Positions 1 through 13,700 of a stretch of DNA of 64,000 bases are shown in pieces (the stretch's first letter is position 1; each line of letters opens with the position of its first letter). The position numbers were made by a program, and so were the translations under genes. A model generated the notes under the pieces. That model did no database searches. It was not told the origin of the DNA and saw only the letters and a program-made list of their open reading frames with translations. The DNA comes from Diorhabda sublineata (lineage: Eukaryota > Arthropoda > Insecta > Coleoptera > Chrysomelidae), in assembly GCF_026230105.1 (NCBI RefSeq), contig NC_079474.1, forward strand, positions 38,640,294 through 38,704,293, given 5' to 3'.

Positions 1-179
1 AAGATAAGAGCTGATAATAGAAGAGGATTTCGGGCTGAACAGAAATTCGTGGCGACTGGGTTTTGAAAGACGACTGTTATATACGAGGATTAAAATTTTC
101 CTCATTACATTTAGCTCCTGCATTTTATTATTATATGTAGACTTTATACGGGTACGAGCGAAGGATAGGGAAGTAAAAA

Positions 180-335
180 TCGTAAAAAAATAATGAAGTG
201 GATTCCGCAGGAGAACAGAAAGAGAGGAAAACCAAGATTATCATGGATCCATAGAATAAGGAAATTGATGATTGTAATAAATCTGAACGATAAGAACTGA
301 AGCTAGGGAAGAGAGTGGCAATTAGGCATCAGACA
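180..335 (+). mobile_element. LINE 3' tail fragment
   Basis: Translates (with breaks) to MKWIPQENRKRGKPRLSWI followed by a degraded GREWQLGIRQ-like end, the typical end of the reverse-transcriptase protein of several insect non-LTR elements (WxPxGxRxRGRPxxxW). Only the very C-terminal part is present; it is not a gene. Confidence 0.5.
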
Positions 336-2770
336 ATTTTATATATTTATTTTATATATTTGTAAAGTTAAAAGAGAAAATGAAACATATAATTCAATCA
401 GTTTATTTTGTTTTACGTCCTATAATTGTTTTTCAAGCTTGATTGAATATGCGATGGGTCTTAGAAGTAAGGTTTCTATGAAATACTTTTCTAGTAAATT
501 TAATTAATATCTTCTATCACTGCCCTAATTATATAGATGTTAGTTATTTTATAACTGGTGAGATTTTATCAACACAACTCTAGCTTCAAAATGTAGGTAA
601 CTACCTCCACAATAACATGACACACCAGTCTATAAATGCAATATAAATACTATACTTTCACCATCTAGTGTACGATGTTTTCACTAAAAACTGGTTGGAT
701 TTTACGTAGAAATTATTGTTGATGTGTTCGACAATGCGATACGATGAGTCAAATATGCAAGGTTACCTCGAAATCAAATTATGTTAATTGTTTATACGTG
801 TTACACTACACTGTTTTCCTTTTACGATTACATAATCAATTGCCATCTTAAAGAGGAATCATTTATTATGTCTCAATAGTTATGAAAGTGTTGTAATATA
901 TAGTTTTTGATATAATACCCTAACTAACGAGTTCATAGGAAATATTCAAAATAAAAATTTATTTCTATAAATATCCTTAGCCAACCCTCTTCGTAATGAT
1001 TAAAACCAAGTGTAAATTTTTTCAATGTCTTTGGTTACTGGTATCATGATATTCTTCTCAGCTATTCGACATGGACTAATTCATTCATAAACTTTTTTAG
1101 AGCGAAAAAAAATTACCTTCACTTGGTTTCAAGTTCATAGATATTAACGGGACTCCTGCATTTCCCCGAGGCTCAGCTCTTGGGCTGTTATTTGTAATAT
1201 TAATAAATAACAATGTTTTGATTCTAATTGTTGTTTATACAGATTATTTCAAATTACATCATTCTATAGTAAATATCAATGATTGCCACTTCAATCTGAT
1301 ATAGATACGATGTTACAACAAAAGAGTCCTTCCGCTTAACTCTATCTTTCACTAGAAAATTCAACGCCATTCAATTTAATTATCGCATCAAAGTGCTTGA
1401 AAAGTCTGTAGCATTCAATGATCTTGGTGTTATCTTCACTTTTCAATGCATTAATTTTTCTAAAACGAGAGTCTCTTATATGGGATCCGCGCAAGCAAAA
1501 TAAATAATTTATATAGATGTATATTAAATATCTCTGGTACAAATCTAACAACATTTTCCACATTGAGGATCTCAAAAAACACTGTTATTTATTTCAACTT
1601 CCACCAGCGACTTTTTGACACTCCTTCTATAAGAATACTTACTCCCGAAAGCTGACATAAACGAAGAAAATTTTATCAGAGAAAAGACTAATAAATATGT
1701 TATTTTAATATTAACGTATACATTTATAACCACTCTGTATATTTTTTATGACTGGTATCATTTTTTAAATTTTTAATTGTAAAAGCAAATGGTGGTAAAA
1801 CCTTACGTATGAGTGCAGTGACCGGCATCAAACGTATGCACGTGTCATTATTTTAAATACAAACATTAAGGAACTTTATTAAGATATATTGATAACGAAA
1901 GGAGAAAGATGACTGATTACTACAAATTGATTGTTTTTTTGTTACGAATAGTTTCCAATTTATTATACATATATTATTGCTACTAAATACCACCCATTTT
2001 TGATTATCATATTTTATTGTGTTTAATACACTTATATTTATTAGGTTTTATCACTGAGTTATTAGAACTAACTTCAAAATTATGTAACTATAAATACGAG
2101 TGATATCCCTGAGAAACTATGGAGACTCATAATGCAAACAAAACCATGTTCTGTTCCCTATTTTAATCATATCGGATCACCATTCGTATAATATTATTTA
2201 CTTTGTTCGAAATATGTCCACAGAAATCTAGATTATATCCAAATAATCATGTTAATTTCTCAAATGGATTAGGTTTTGAGTGGGTGTGAGCAATTGCAAA
2301 ATGACTAAATTTCATTTAGTATTCAAAGTATATTATACATTGTGACTTTGATGGAATCCGGTTTTTGAACGTTTCTGTTAGATTTTTAATAAACGATATA
2401 CGGCACCATCTAGACTGCTGGTAAACCAGATTTTTGCGAAAGGTTTCTTTTCAACGATATTTGAAATTTCTCGAAATTTATTTATATCAAAAGATAATAG
2501 AAATACAAATTTACCACTAACTTGTTTATTTGTTTGTAAGTGAATCCGCAATTCCTCGACAAAATTTCGATTTCAATATTAAGGTAATGAACACCCCAAA
2601 TACTTTTTAAATGTAAATAAACATAATACGAGGATGGTCCTAGAAATACACGACCTGACTCAGAGATTGTGGTAGTTGCTTGAAAAATACCACTTTTCAA
2701 ACGTATACAATCTATACAGCATATGTTTCAAGTTTGAAGACGCCACGTTATTTAATATTTGTTTGGCAGT
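336..2770. other. Intergenic A+T-rich stretch, nothing recognised
   Basis: No open frame here looks like a conserved protein, and I see no RNA gene or clear repeat. The short open frames at 1342-1575 and 2482-2700 (minus) have no family features. Confidence 0.4.
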
Positions 2771-2782
2771 CATCAATATTGA

Positions 2783-3540
2783 ATGCTTTCAGAGAATTTG
2801 TACACATGGAAAAAATTCCACAAGGCGGTACATCGCATATTAACTGAAAATTCGGACATGAGAAAGCTGTGCACAAGATGGGTATCGCTTTTACTCACAA
2901 TGAAACAAAAACAGCGCCGTGAAGATGTTTCCCACGAGTGTTTGGATATGTTTAACAGAAATAAAGCGGAATTTTTGCGCCGTTTAACATCAATGGATAA
3001 ACGTGTGTCCAGCACTGCACACCCAAAACAAAAGAAAAATCAAAATAATTGACTGAAAAGCGAGAACTGGCTCCAAAGAAGGCCGCTCCATATGCAGGCA
3101 AGGTAATGACATTGGTTTCTTGGGATGTGCGTGGAGTAATATTTCTTGACTATCTTGAAAAGAGAAAAAATATCAAGGGCAAGTATTATGCCAACTTAAG
3201 GCAACGTTCAAGCGATTAAATCACGCAAAAATGACCGCATTTGGCTAAGAAGAAAATGTTGTTTCATCATTGCACCAGCTGACATGTCCGTTATTGAAAT
3301 GCCCAAAATAAGAAAGTTTGAATTGCTACCTCATGCACCATATTCGCCAGATTTAGCTCCCTCGATTTTATTCTGTTGCTAGACTTGTAAAAATGGCTCG
3401 GTGTTAAAAAATTTCCCAGCCATGGAGAGGTGATGTCGGCAGTTAATGGCTATTTTGACAAGCTTGACGATTCTTATTATAAAAAGGGTATCGAACTTCT
3501 TGAACTGGGTGGAGCGAAAAGGAGATGTTGAAAACTAAAT
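2783..3540 (+). mobile_element. Decayed mariner transposase
   Basis: The open frame 2783-3052 reads as mariner transposase: HRILTENSDMRKLCTRWVSLLL, then SHECLDMFNRNKAEFLRRLTSMDK where intact elements have a VTxDE motif. Downstream, broken frames to about 3540 still show the mariner C-terminal blocks (a Pro-Asp-Leu-Ala-Pro-like segment near 3345 and a final GWSEKEMLK). The N-terminal helix-turn-helix is missing and the frame is broken several times, so it is inactive. It sits about 0.6 kb upstream of the dynein gene. Confidence 0.85.
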
Positions 3541-4090
3541 ATATTTTTTTTTTCCAAAATTTTTGTTGAATTAAATTGTCCTTACAACGGAAACCTATTT
3601 AACAATAAACAATAATAGAAATCATGTAAGCTATCAAACTGTTAAAAATGCTGCAAGTTTTTTTCAATCCAAATATTCTTGTGTTGTTATCATCTAATTT
3701 GATTGCAGTTTCTAGTAAAATACAATCCAAATTAAAGGTGTCGATCCGTTCCAGGTACTTTAGCTAGAAATTTCGACAGGCGTCAATAAGAAACTGATAA
3801 TTTTTATATACGATATGAAATTAAGTGGGAATCGTTTATTTTTACCTAATATTTTAGTTAGGATAGAACATCAATTGCTTGAGAAATTTTCTTACAATGT
3901 AAAACGCAAGGTTGATTTATTAAATTGATGTATTGAAAAAAGGTTCAAAAACTCATTTTTACACGGTGTTCTCTTGGTGTTAAATTTTTTCTGTTCAACC
4001 CCGCATCTTATATGTAATACTTTTACGTTGTTTTAAAGTATGTACAAAAAGTCCCCCCTATACTCGTATAGTTAGCAAGTCTTCGTATCC

Positions 4091-4104
4091 GTTGCTATGG
4101 AAAT
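4091..4104 (+). promoter_or_regulatory. X-box-like (RFX) site upstream of the dynein-2 heavy chain gene
   Basis: The 14-mer GTTGCTATGGAAAT fits the RFX X-box pattern RYYRYY-N2-RRNRAC at 11 of 12 constrained positions (last base T instead of C). It ends 75 nt before the ATG. RFX factors control intraflagellar-transport genes in nematodes, flies and vertebrates, so this is the expected element in the expected place. Binding is inferred, not shown. Confidence 0.6.
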
Positions 4105-4179
4105 GGTTCGTTCAAACAAAAGCAATTTCCTGTTTGTTGCTGACTTTTACGTGTAATCTTTGAAGTGAGATCGTAGAAA

Positions 4180-7100
4180 ATGTCAGATTTTGCGAAAAAG
4201 TATTTTATAAAGATTGTTGGTAAGATTTTTTTCAAATATAATGCTACTTAGCTACTGTGTATTATGCTTCAATTGATAACTATAAACTTAGAAGTAATTT
4301 ATTGTAGACTTAACAAAACAGTAGACACTGAATTATGTTTGGACTAGCAGCATTCTAATAAACGAGTTTCTAAAAAATTTTCTAATTTAAAGAAATAGTT
4401 CCAATAGTCTTTTGTCTTAATAAATTATTTCAACTGAATAATTGTGTTTCAAATACATTCTACGTTGGATAATTTTTAGTAGAAACTTAAAATTTTCCTT
4501 CTCAAATCTACAATTCAATTTTATGTACTACCAAACTCATGGAGGTCAAAATATAAGAAAAATAATTGATTAGTTTATATGAAATTTATTTATACATGAT
4601 ATATTTGGTAAATTATGGAATGCTTTCAAAATAAAATATATTTTGAGGTCTACAGCTGGGAACCACGTTTTTAGAGGATAGTTGGGACAAAGATATAATC
4701 GGTATGCAAGAGCTTCAGAATTTTTTAGAGATGGAAAATGTTCTTACTTTATACGCAATTATTGAGGAAGTAGACTTGAATAAAAGAATTAAGTTCTTTA
4801 GAACAGTGAGTACCTGATTTCTTTCCATTTTTTCCTTGAATATGAAATTTTATATATCAATTATTGAGAAGAACATTGAAGTTGACAAATTATATATTTA
4901 TAATTATTACAACAAAAATTTAATACTTTTAATAATTCAATTAATTGGAATTTTTTGTATATTTAAAATGAAGAATGTCGTATTTTTTAGATTTTGAATA
5001 AAAATTATGAAATGGTTATGATTTTTAACAAATACAAACCACATATACCCGCAGATGAACATTTGTTGCAACACGTTCAAACTACAACTTTATCTGGTAC
5101 TCCAGCTCTAGCTTTATATCAGAGCTTGAATATCTATTCTCCATTGCTTCAACAGGTAATAAAAAGAAATATCCATTTGTAGTGAAACTCACTCTAAGAT
5201 TAAGCGAATTCATATAAATATTTCTTTAATTTTTTAATCATAGATAAAAATTTGACGTTTCGATCTGTTGCGGTCTTCATCAAAATATAAAACATAATAT
5301 AACTATAAAATCAAAGTAGGAATCTGCTTTAACATAAAAAGTCTTTCCTTAGTTTTAACATCTCAAAAATATGTTGTAGCTATCAGTCAAATTATTCGTG
5401 TATATACAAAATAAAGCTTCTAAATTATCTAGGTGTTTTTCATTATTGATAGCTTTCTGGTTCTTATTATTGTGAACTATTTCTAAAAATTCTCTTTTTC
5501 TTGTGTTTGATTCCGTTCCAAAAAGTTTCAGATTTTCATAATTGAATTTATGCTTTTTTGATATTTCGGCGTTCGTTAATGTAGTTTTATTTTTTTATTG
5601 TTTTGATGACCTTTTAGTCTATTTTCTAAATACTGGATTGTCTGCCCTATGTAGATAGCGTCAAAATCTTGACAAGGCACTTGATATATAATATTACTTC
5701 TTTTGTTTTCAGGTGTTAGGTCAATTATTTGGATAATGTATTATATCCTTTAATACTTATACTAATATTTATTGAAATGATTTGATAGTTTTTGTACTCA
5801 ATTGATCATAGTTTATCCTTTTCTAGAATATGTTATTCATCATTTTTTCCAGATAATTATTTTCTTTCAATGTAGTTTTTGCTCTTTAAATAGCTAAGCA
5901 TCTAAATTCCGGATCTATCAGCCAAAATTATTATCACTGATATTTTACGAGACATAGGATGACCTGAAGTGAAGTTCAAATATCTTCATGATCAAGTTGG
6001 TTTCGTTTCCTCAAGATCTACCATTACTAATTTTGCTATCTATAACACTTGATATGGAAGCTCCCATAGTCCATCCGTTGTTTATATATTTAATTTTCAT
6101 ATTTGAAGTATGTTGTTGTAAGTTCTATAGCTTTTACAAATTCGTTTTGAGATATTTCTCTATATTCTCTCATATACAAATAGGAATATTTGTAAGTATA
6201 TAAAGAAACTACTTCTAACGAAAGAAATACATATTCGTTAGGAACTTTTATATTTTTTCTTGGAAATCTCATGTGTTTTTGATATAGTATTTGTTTTGGT
6301 ATAAAACTTTTTTCAAATAATTAGATAGTGGAGTAAAAGAAGTTTGAATACTACAATATTTTACAATATAGAAATACCTAACCGTTTTATTTTCATTTAT
6401 TGACACCAAATCAAATTGATAAAACAAAATCATGGATTGATTATTTGTTAATCATCAAAAAAAAATTAATGAATAATGAATTAAATCAACCAGGCCTCAG
6501 AAACGTTTTTATTCATTCATTAACTGAAAGAATTGACGCAAAATATTTTCATATCACACATCAACATAAGCAAATTGTTTCACATTTTCTTTTATAAAGT
6601 TTACCAATTTTCATAGAGTCACTTCTATAAATAAACCTCATCTCCCAGTTTCGTTCTCGGAATAGAATTATATAAAATAATCTTCCAAGCATCACTGAGA
6701 TTTCCCATGATATCTTCATGATAAATTGTTTATTACCAATTTGGAATACGACCATATATTTATTTGGAAAAGTATGCATACAATCAGAGTGAGCAGATAA
6801 TCCCTAAGATCTACATTCCATGTTTTGCAGAAAGATCAATCATCGTTACAAAAGCAAATCACAATTCTTCAAAATGATCTTCGATCTGCTATTTTCACGG
6901 ATCGTCCAACTAAACTGATCGACCAGCAGATATCTGACTATTCTTCGTTGACAGGTATGCTGATATTTCTCATTACAGTTTTGTTATAACGTAGTTGGTC
7001 TATCGGGAAGGCAATAGTGGAACATAAATGCTGGTAAGACTAATTTAGTTTTGACGAAGTATTAATAACTGAAAGGTAGACCATTACTTGAACCACACAC

Positions 7101-10100
7101 TCTTAGAACAAAAATAAATTGATTAAATCTTAAATTAGTATAAATGTGCTTACTTGGAATACCTTCGAAGTCACGAGGTACACCGTTTCACAATGGAAAA
7201 CATCTGATGGAATTAATTATCGTATTTAGTGGCCGTTGGGTCACGATTTACACAGCATAGACTTCTTTTTATGTAAGATTGCAACCATAAAATTTAATAG
7301 TAAGATCTGCACCTCTGGGTGATCAAGTAACACGATGCTTCTCTTCGAATATGGCATGTAAAAAAATGAGGTATTCCTTCGTAGGAGGAGCTATAATATG
7401 AATAGCATATACCAGAGGAGGGGAACCTGCGGTCTACGTGAGTTTTTTGGTTATAATATACTATAATAGTTGCACAAAGTCACTTTCGTAGGCAAATCAG
7501 CTTATGAGGCTTCTCTTATTACTGCCAAATTAAAATGTGGCCTCTAATGGTAAAGAGGATCCCCAACTATGGCATATATTATAGTGGATTCTGAGATTAC
7601 TTTTAATTACGAATATTTCGAATGTGTCGAAAGAAAACTTGCTCCGTAAGGCTTTCATTAACATACTAACTTTTAAAAGATATTATATGATGAATGGAAA
7701 TAATATTGAAAGTCCACTTTCCATTCCACTACTATTTTTAGAGCAGTTCTAATTTACTGAACAATAAATCAAATCACTGGAGGTTCATATACTGCAACAG
7801 TATCCACCAGGTTCTCTTCATAAATAAATTATAGCTCCACTGATCACATTTAATAAGACATTATTTATTTCATTGATAACACTTGTAATCATAACCTGGT
7901 ATACTGTTTCTCATTCTTTTTTTATAGTAGTTACTTCTCTGGAACATGAAATTACGTATTGGAGTACTATGAAACCATCTAAAAGGGATAGATTGACCCA
8001 AAGTGCTTGTACCTTCTTTAAGGACTCAATGAGTACAATAGCCGGAGAGTTTAGGTGCGTTTTAATATTTATTTTTCATCTAACTTCACGAGTGATCCAT
8101 CAGTACTAATTGATGTAAATTAATGTTATATACTACTTAAGAGGAAGTCTTGCAGCGATGATGATTTTTCTCTTTCCTGTAAGAACTTATTATATTTTTC
8201 AACATAATCTACCTTAATTATGCAGAAGATTCTCAATTTTTCCAAATCATCCAAAAAATAATCTTTTAGAAGCTCCGGAAAATACAAGTTTGTGTACATT
8301 TTTCTCGGAGGGACAAGTATAGTGAATGAAGCAATAAATCGTTATGCAATTATTCCTTTTTTTGAATAATTAATGAAGATTGACATTAAGGCCATGAGCT
8401 TATTGTTCGAAAAAAATTGTGTTTCCTTCATTGGGAGCACGTTCCTCGGATGGAGTCCATGCTTTAACTGTATGTTTGTTTCTGTAGTATAATGGTGTTT
8501 CATCTACTGTGACATATCGATCTAAAAATTCATTATTATTATGATAGGAGACATCGAGCATTCGTTTCAATTTCAAATGTGAGCGAGATTTTGATGCAGA
8601 TAGCTGTTTCATAAGTGACCTATCATGCAAAACAGTTTTATCCAACAATCACTGTACATTGTACAAGCGCACGTATGAAGATCACGGAAATTTCGCATCG
8701 TCCATATTCATTTGACCATTCTCTTACTCATTTTTAATTTAGTCTACTGTTTCGTTAATCCTTTTAGAATCTCGATAATGAGGAAAATGTGTAAATCGTG
8801 AGAGGTTACTCACTTATTCTCTTAAGAGATATTTAAATAAAAATAATTCTTAATTTGTCTTTATACAATTCTTTTATTTCTAGTATTATCGATGCTCTTT
8901 CAACAGCAGACGTAGAAAGTCTGTTAGAGAAGTCACATAGCGTATTAGATGATTTATGGAGAAATGATCCGCCGTACCCAAAAGATAGAATGAAACATAT
9001 CATGGATATTATAGGTATGGTTTCTACAAACTTAATTGAAGATGATAATGGCACGATTATTTGTGTGTAGCAAGGGTAACATTGCCATTAAATAACTTTT
9101 GTTGCGCAGGACCAAAAATTCAACTTCCATCCCTTGTAGTGTAATATATATAATAGATCAAGATGTTAGGTCAGAAGACAGTAGAAGTGAAAGAACAAAT
9201 TTCATATTACAGCTTTACAAGAAAGAATGATTGAGGCAGTCAAAGCTCAATATGATAGTTAAACTCGTTCTTATTTGTACAATGAAATATTCTTAAAAGA
9301 GGAGTTAATCATAAAATATTATGATTATGATATTCATTCTTGTATTGCTGATTCTTTTTTGGGTATAATTATACAAGGGGGCTTACGTTGGTGTTCAATT
9401 TTTAAGCGTCTTGAAGTTCACAAGTGAGCTTTCTTTCAATTTATTTATGACAATCACTACTTTCACAGTTATTTATTTTATAAAGTCTAATTCTGTAGCT
9501 GTTCAACTGCTACTCAAGAGATAATCTAAATACAAGAATTTTCTGAAATTAGGAGCGTACAACGACCATTTAATACAATTTCTGCAGTACTATACCAAGT
9601 ACATATTCCAGAAAATTATAGCGATATTTTTCCAATGGAGAAATTTGAATGGATTTCTCTATGGAAAATTCAAATGCTTGAATTGATATTTGATATTAAT
9701 GTTTCATTATATTACAGCATCTGAGTTACAAAAATACCATTGTCACAAGTTGAAACAGTACAATTTATGGGATTCGGAGTATTCAGAAATATCCGAAGCT
9801 TTGTTTCAAGAAATAGCACTAGGAGACAAGTGGCTAACAAGTTGTAAGCAATTAACCGAAATTTTCTGGCCAAATTATGGTTTGAACCCTTGGAAAGACA
9901 AAGTTTATCAACCGTTTGAATTAACGAATACAGTTGCTGTTTTACGGAAGGTATGCCGTGAGAAAACAAAATTAATTGTTGTAATTACCCATACTTTCAA
10001 ATATTTGCTCTATCTTTTTGAACTTTCCAATCTCATGCCATTTCATAAATTTTTTCTGCACCTATTGTAAATAATTTTGTACGTTTAGTTATGCTGTTCC

Positions 10101-10732
10101 ATACTTTTCAGTTCACAATATACAGTATGTCAGTTTTTAACCGTTTTGTTTCTACTGTTATTAATGTTTTCCGTTAATCAATATGCTAAATTTTGATGAA
10201 TCGAAACAGTGTTTATAAATCAAACTCTTTATTAATTTAAACGTAATCATCCATCACAGGTTCTTCTTCAAAAATTTTTATTTTCGTGTACCTATTTCCA
10301 CTACTTCGCTTAAAAATGATATAGAATTTCTACCATACTCATTCACAATATTAGCATTGATATTTCATTGAAAAATTTATTTTCAGAGTACACGATACAC
10401 TCAAATATATTGATTATGATTGTTTCTAGATCCTTGAAATTCGAACACTCCACAAGCAACTAATTAAACTCCTAACATCTCAAGAGAAGCTGGAGCTTAA
10501 GACTCAAGATATGCTTCAATGTTTCAAAGGTAGGTAATAATATAATTTCGAATGAATTTCTGATGTTTAATGTGAATTTGAAGATATTGATGTCTCGGTT
10601 CTGAGTGGAGATACTAATTGTTCATTGGCTAAAGCAGAGAAACAATTCGAATATATGATACAACCTGCCGAAAAGCGAATTGCTATCAAACTGAAGAAAC
10701 AACTGGCCACTCTGAACCACAATACAAGACAA
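4180..10732 (+). CDS. DYNC2H1: DYNC2H1 exons 1-9: N-terminal tail, residues 1-409
   Basis: Exons: 4180-4219, 4648-4805, 4991-5155, 6831-6954, 7928-8054, 8884-9014, 9718-9950, 10430-10529, 10584-10732. The exon 2 acceptor is set at 4647 because only this choice keeps the frame after exon 1 (40 nt); starting at 4656 would run into a TAG. The tail (DHC N1 region) carries the dimerisation and intermediate-chain contacts in this family. Family-like blocks include LYQSLNIYSPLLQQ, EHEITYWSTMK and GLNPWKDKVY, all at the spacing of the vertebrate protein. Intron 8 is only 54 nt; intron 3 (5156-6830) holds a Penelope-like element. Confidence 0.9.
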
Positions 10733-13700
10733 GTTAGTATACTTTCAGATAGTAGTTGTGAACAGCTGTTTTTTTGCTAGTGTCGTATTTCCTTTCTTTT
10801 TGTTTAATCTGGGTATATTTTTGAAATAATTTTGTATTTGTCGTATAATATCTTTTATCTCGGAAATCTTCAGAAACAGTTGAAATTTTGATAATCTTTA
10901 TTTACTTTCATAATATTAACAGAGAAAAAATGTTTTTCTATCATATCACTAAGAATGGAGAAAAAAGGGATGATTTGTTTTTATGTTACTATTGAAAAGT
11001 TGTGATGTCATGAATTATGCAAACAATTGTTATACATTGAAATAAATTGAATTCATGGAGAACTACATCAAATGTTGTAAAATTTGAAAATAAATTATGT
11101 CCAAAAATAGATTTTTAATTTTTAGTTGAACCATACATTTTAGAGTTCACATTTTCAACCAAAGAAGTTGTCCTATTGTGATAAGAATATTACCCGACTA
11201 CCTTTTTCAACACGTTGATGTGGATTATACAGGACGTTTTCTTACAAAAACAACTGTACTTTCTGTGGATAGATAATAAAAATATCCTATCGTAGAAATA
11301 GGTTGTTTCATATCCTTATTGCATTTCTTATTAATATTAGGAAACATATGACCCCCGTTTCTGAGTTGTAGGCATTTAAAATTAAGAAATCAGAAGTATA
11401 TTTTCTAAATTATACATTCGCACATTATGAATTTTCAATGGATGATTACGTATGTCCGTGTTGGGTGTTTGACGGAATAAATAATTCTACACTTCTATTT
11501 GGAGGTCAGGGACGGCTCATGCCCAATGGTTAACAATCCGTAACTTTTACAGGGACAACCTAAAGATAGCAGAAATGAATTCAACTATCGATTTTTCAAC
11601 AAAAAGATACTCTTCGTTTAACCTGATAAAATTTATGTTTTGAGAGATATGTAAATTTTTATATAGTTACATACCAAGGAAACCGCTGGCCATAAAAAGA
11701 CATTCTGAAGAAAATTATCATAAATTGTAATTATTTATTGAAAATGCTTACGGAAGGTTTTAAAACACAATCAAAAATTTCTAATTATACTACAATTTAC
11801 GAAATAAAAACAAAAAAAAATATAAGGAATGTTTAAAGTGGGCACCTTTCACTTCTACACACTTTCACAGACTTCTATGGAAGATATTTCTTTGAACTTG
11901 CAACAGCATTCCAAGATTCTGCCTTATAGCGTTACAATGGAAGTTTATTCTATCGATCATGTGGTTCCTTGCGTTTTCTGGTCTTGCATATACCATCCTT
12001 CTGTAAGTTTTTCCAATAAAAAAATACTATTGATGATAATTTTAATAATGTACCTTTCCTTGACATGTACAACGATCTATAAATCTACATATTTCTTAAG
12101 CAATAAATTTCATCGAGTACCTTTTTGTTAAAAAATCGATTGAAAAATTCATTTTTACCATCTTTAGGTTGTATTCATAATGTTCGAATAATAGAATTAG
12201 AAAATAGAATTTAGAAAATATACGTAAAGGCCTATGATTCAGAAATGAGGGGTCGTATGAAAAAGTCACAGCATTTTTTTCAAGTCATCTTTTCACTTCG
12301 GAATTTTTTTCCTCAAGTTTCGGAACATCCTGTTGTTTGACAATCTCCCCCATTTAACAGCAAAGAATTATCAAGTTATTTGAGCAATTTTTAATAAAGA
12401 GCATGTTAAAGTCATATTTCTCCTGCTACAAACTGCAAAAGGACTCATGGGTGTTTACATTTTGAAACAGATAATTTTTGATAACAGCGTCAACAAATTC
12501 CGTATAAATTACCAAAGTAATCCACATCTACTGAATCTCCAGTTCAATTCTGTTTTAGTAGACAGTTTTTGGTAATACTATCTGAGTATACCAAAATTAA
12601 CTAGAAAAAGTTGGTCAGAAAACAAAAGCACACAGAAAATTATGCTGTTACTAAATACATATCACATACCTTAGTTTTGCAGAAGGCGAAATAATTACTA
12701 AAATTCTCCATGCTTAAAAAAGTTCACGAGATACATAAGAATACGAGATAATGAAGATTATTGATGATTCAACTCTAATAAACTCTGGTTCTAGAAAGTG
12801 AATTCCCTTTTTGAGTCTCTCAAAGAAGATATTGATGACTTTAATTCAGTAATTCCAATTGAAAATTCAATGATCTCAGCATCTTCCAGACTCCATATTA
12901 GAAATTTCACAAACTTATCAATTAACCTGAAGAATGTTTTACGTAAATTGTTTCCACATTAATTTATGATCCACAATTATTTTCAATAATAATATGAAAA
13001 CAAATCATAAATAGTTTTTCTCCTCCGATATTATGATCAAAATAAAATAAAATATTTCATATATATATCATCATACATAAAATGAGAAAATTACGTTTAC
13101 AAAAATTATAAGCCTCTTGATTGCGTTAAGTTCTGAAGGTTTTCTGTGTTATGTTTTCATAGACTGCCATTCACCAATGAGTTTTATTAGATTCTATATT
13201 TCAGCTGATTTATGAATATTCAAGATATGCAGAATTAATGAATCGACCAGTACTACGACAAGAATTAATTCTAGAAAGACAGTTTCTTCTAGTGGCCCTT
13301 TATGACTATCTAAAACAAATTCAGTCTCAAACAACGTCAGAAAATTATACGATCGCTACACGTTATGATACTCCAGAAGTCGTTAAAGATATTATAATGA
13401 TAAGACAACTTGAAGCAAAAGCTAATGAGGCTCAAAAAGTCGCTCAGAAACTTTTACAGGTATTTTCATAACTAATGTGATGGAATAGAATACTGAAAAT
13501 AAATAACTTTTAGGACCTTCAAGGATACGATGATCTTAACGAAGTAATATCCGGATTAATTAAAGATCTGAAACAACAACATAACGAACTTTTCGAGTCA
13601 TGGAGCTCTGAAATAACGGGTTATATCAAAAGTAATGCGTTGAGCTTGAAAGAAACAGATCCTGTCGTCGAATTTTCGAAAGAAAAATTAATGCATGTCA

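Noticed and set aside
4656..4805. Starting dynein exon 2 at 4656 (after TACAG)
   Set aside because: Out of phase with exon 1 and hits a TAG within a few codons; start at 4648 fits.
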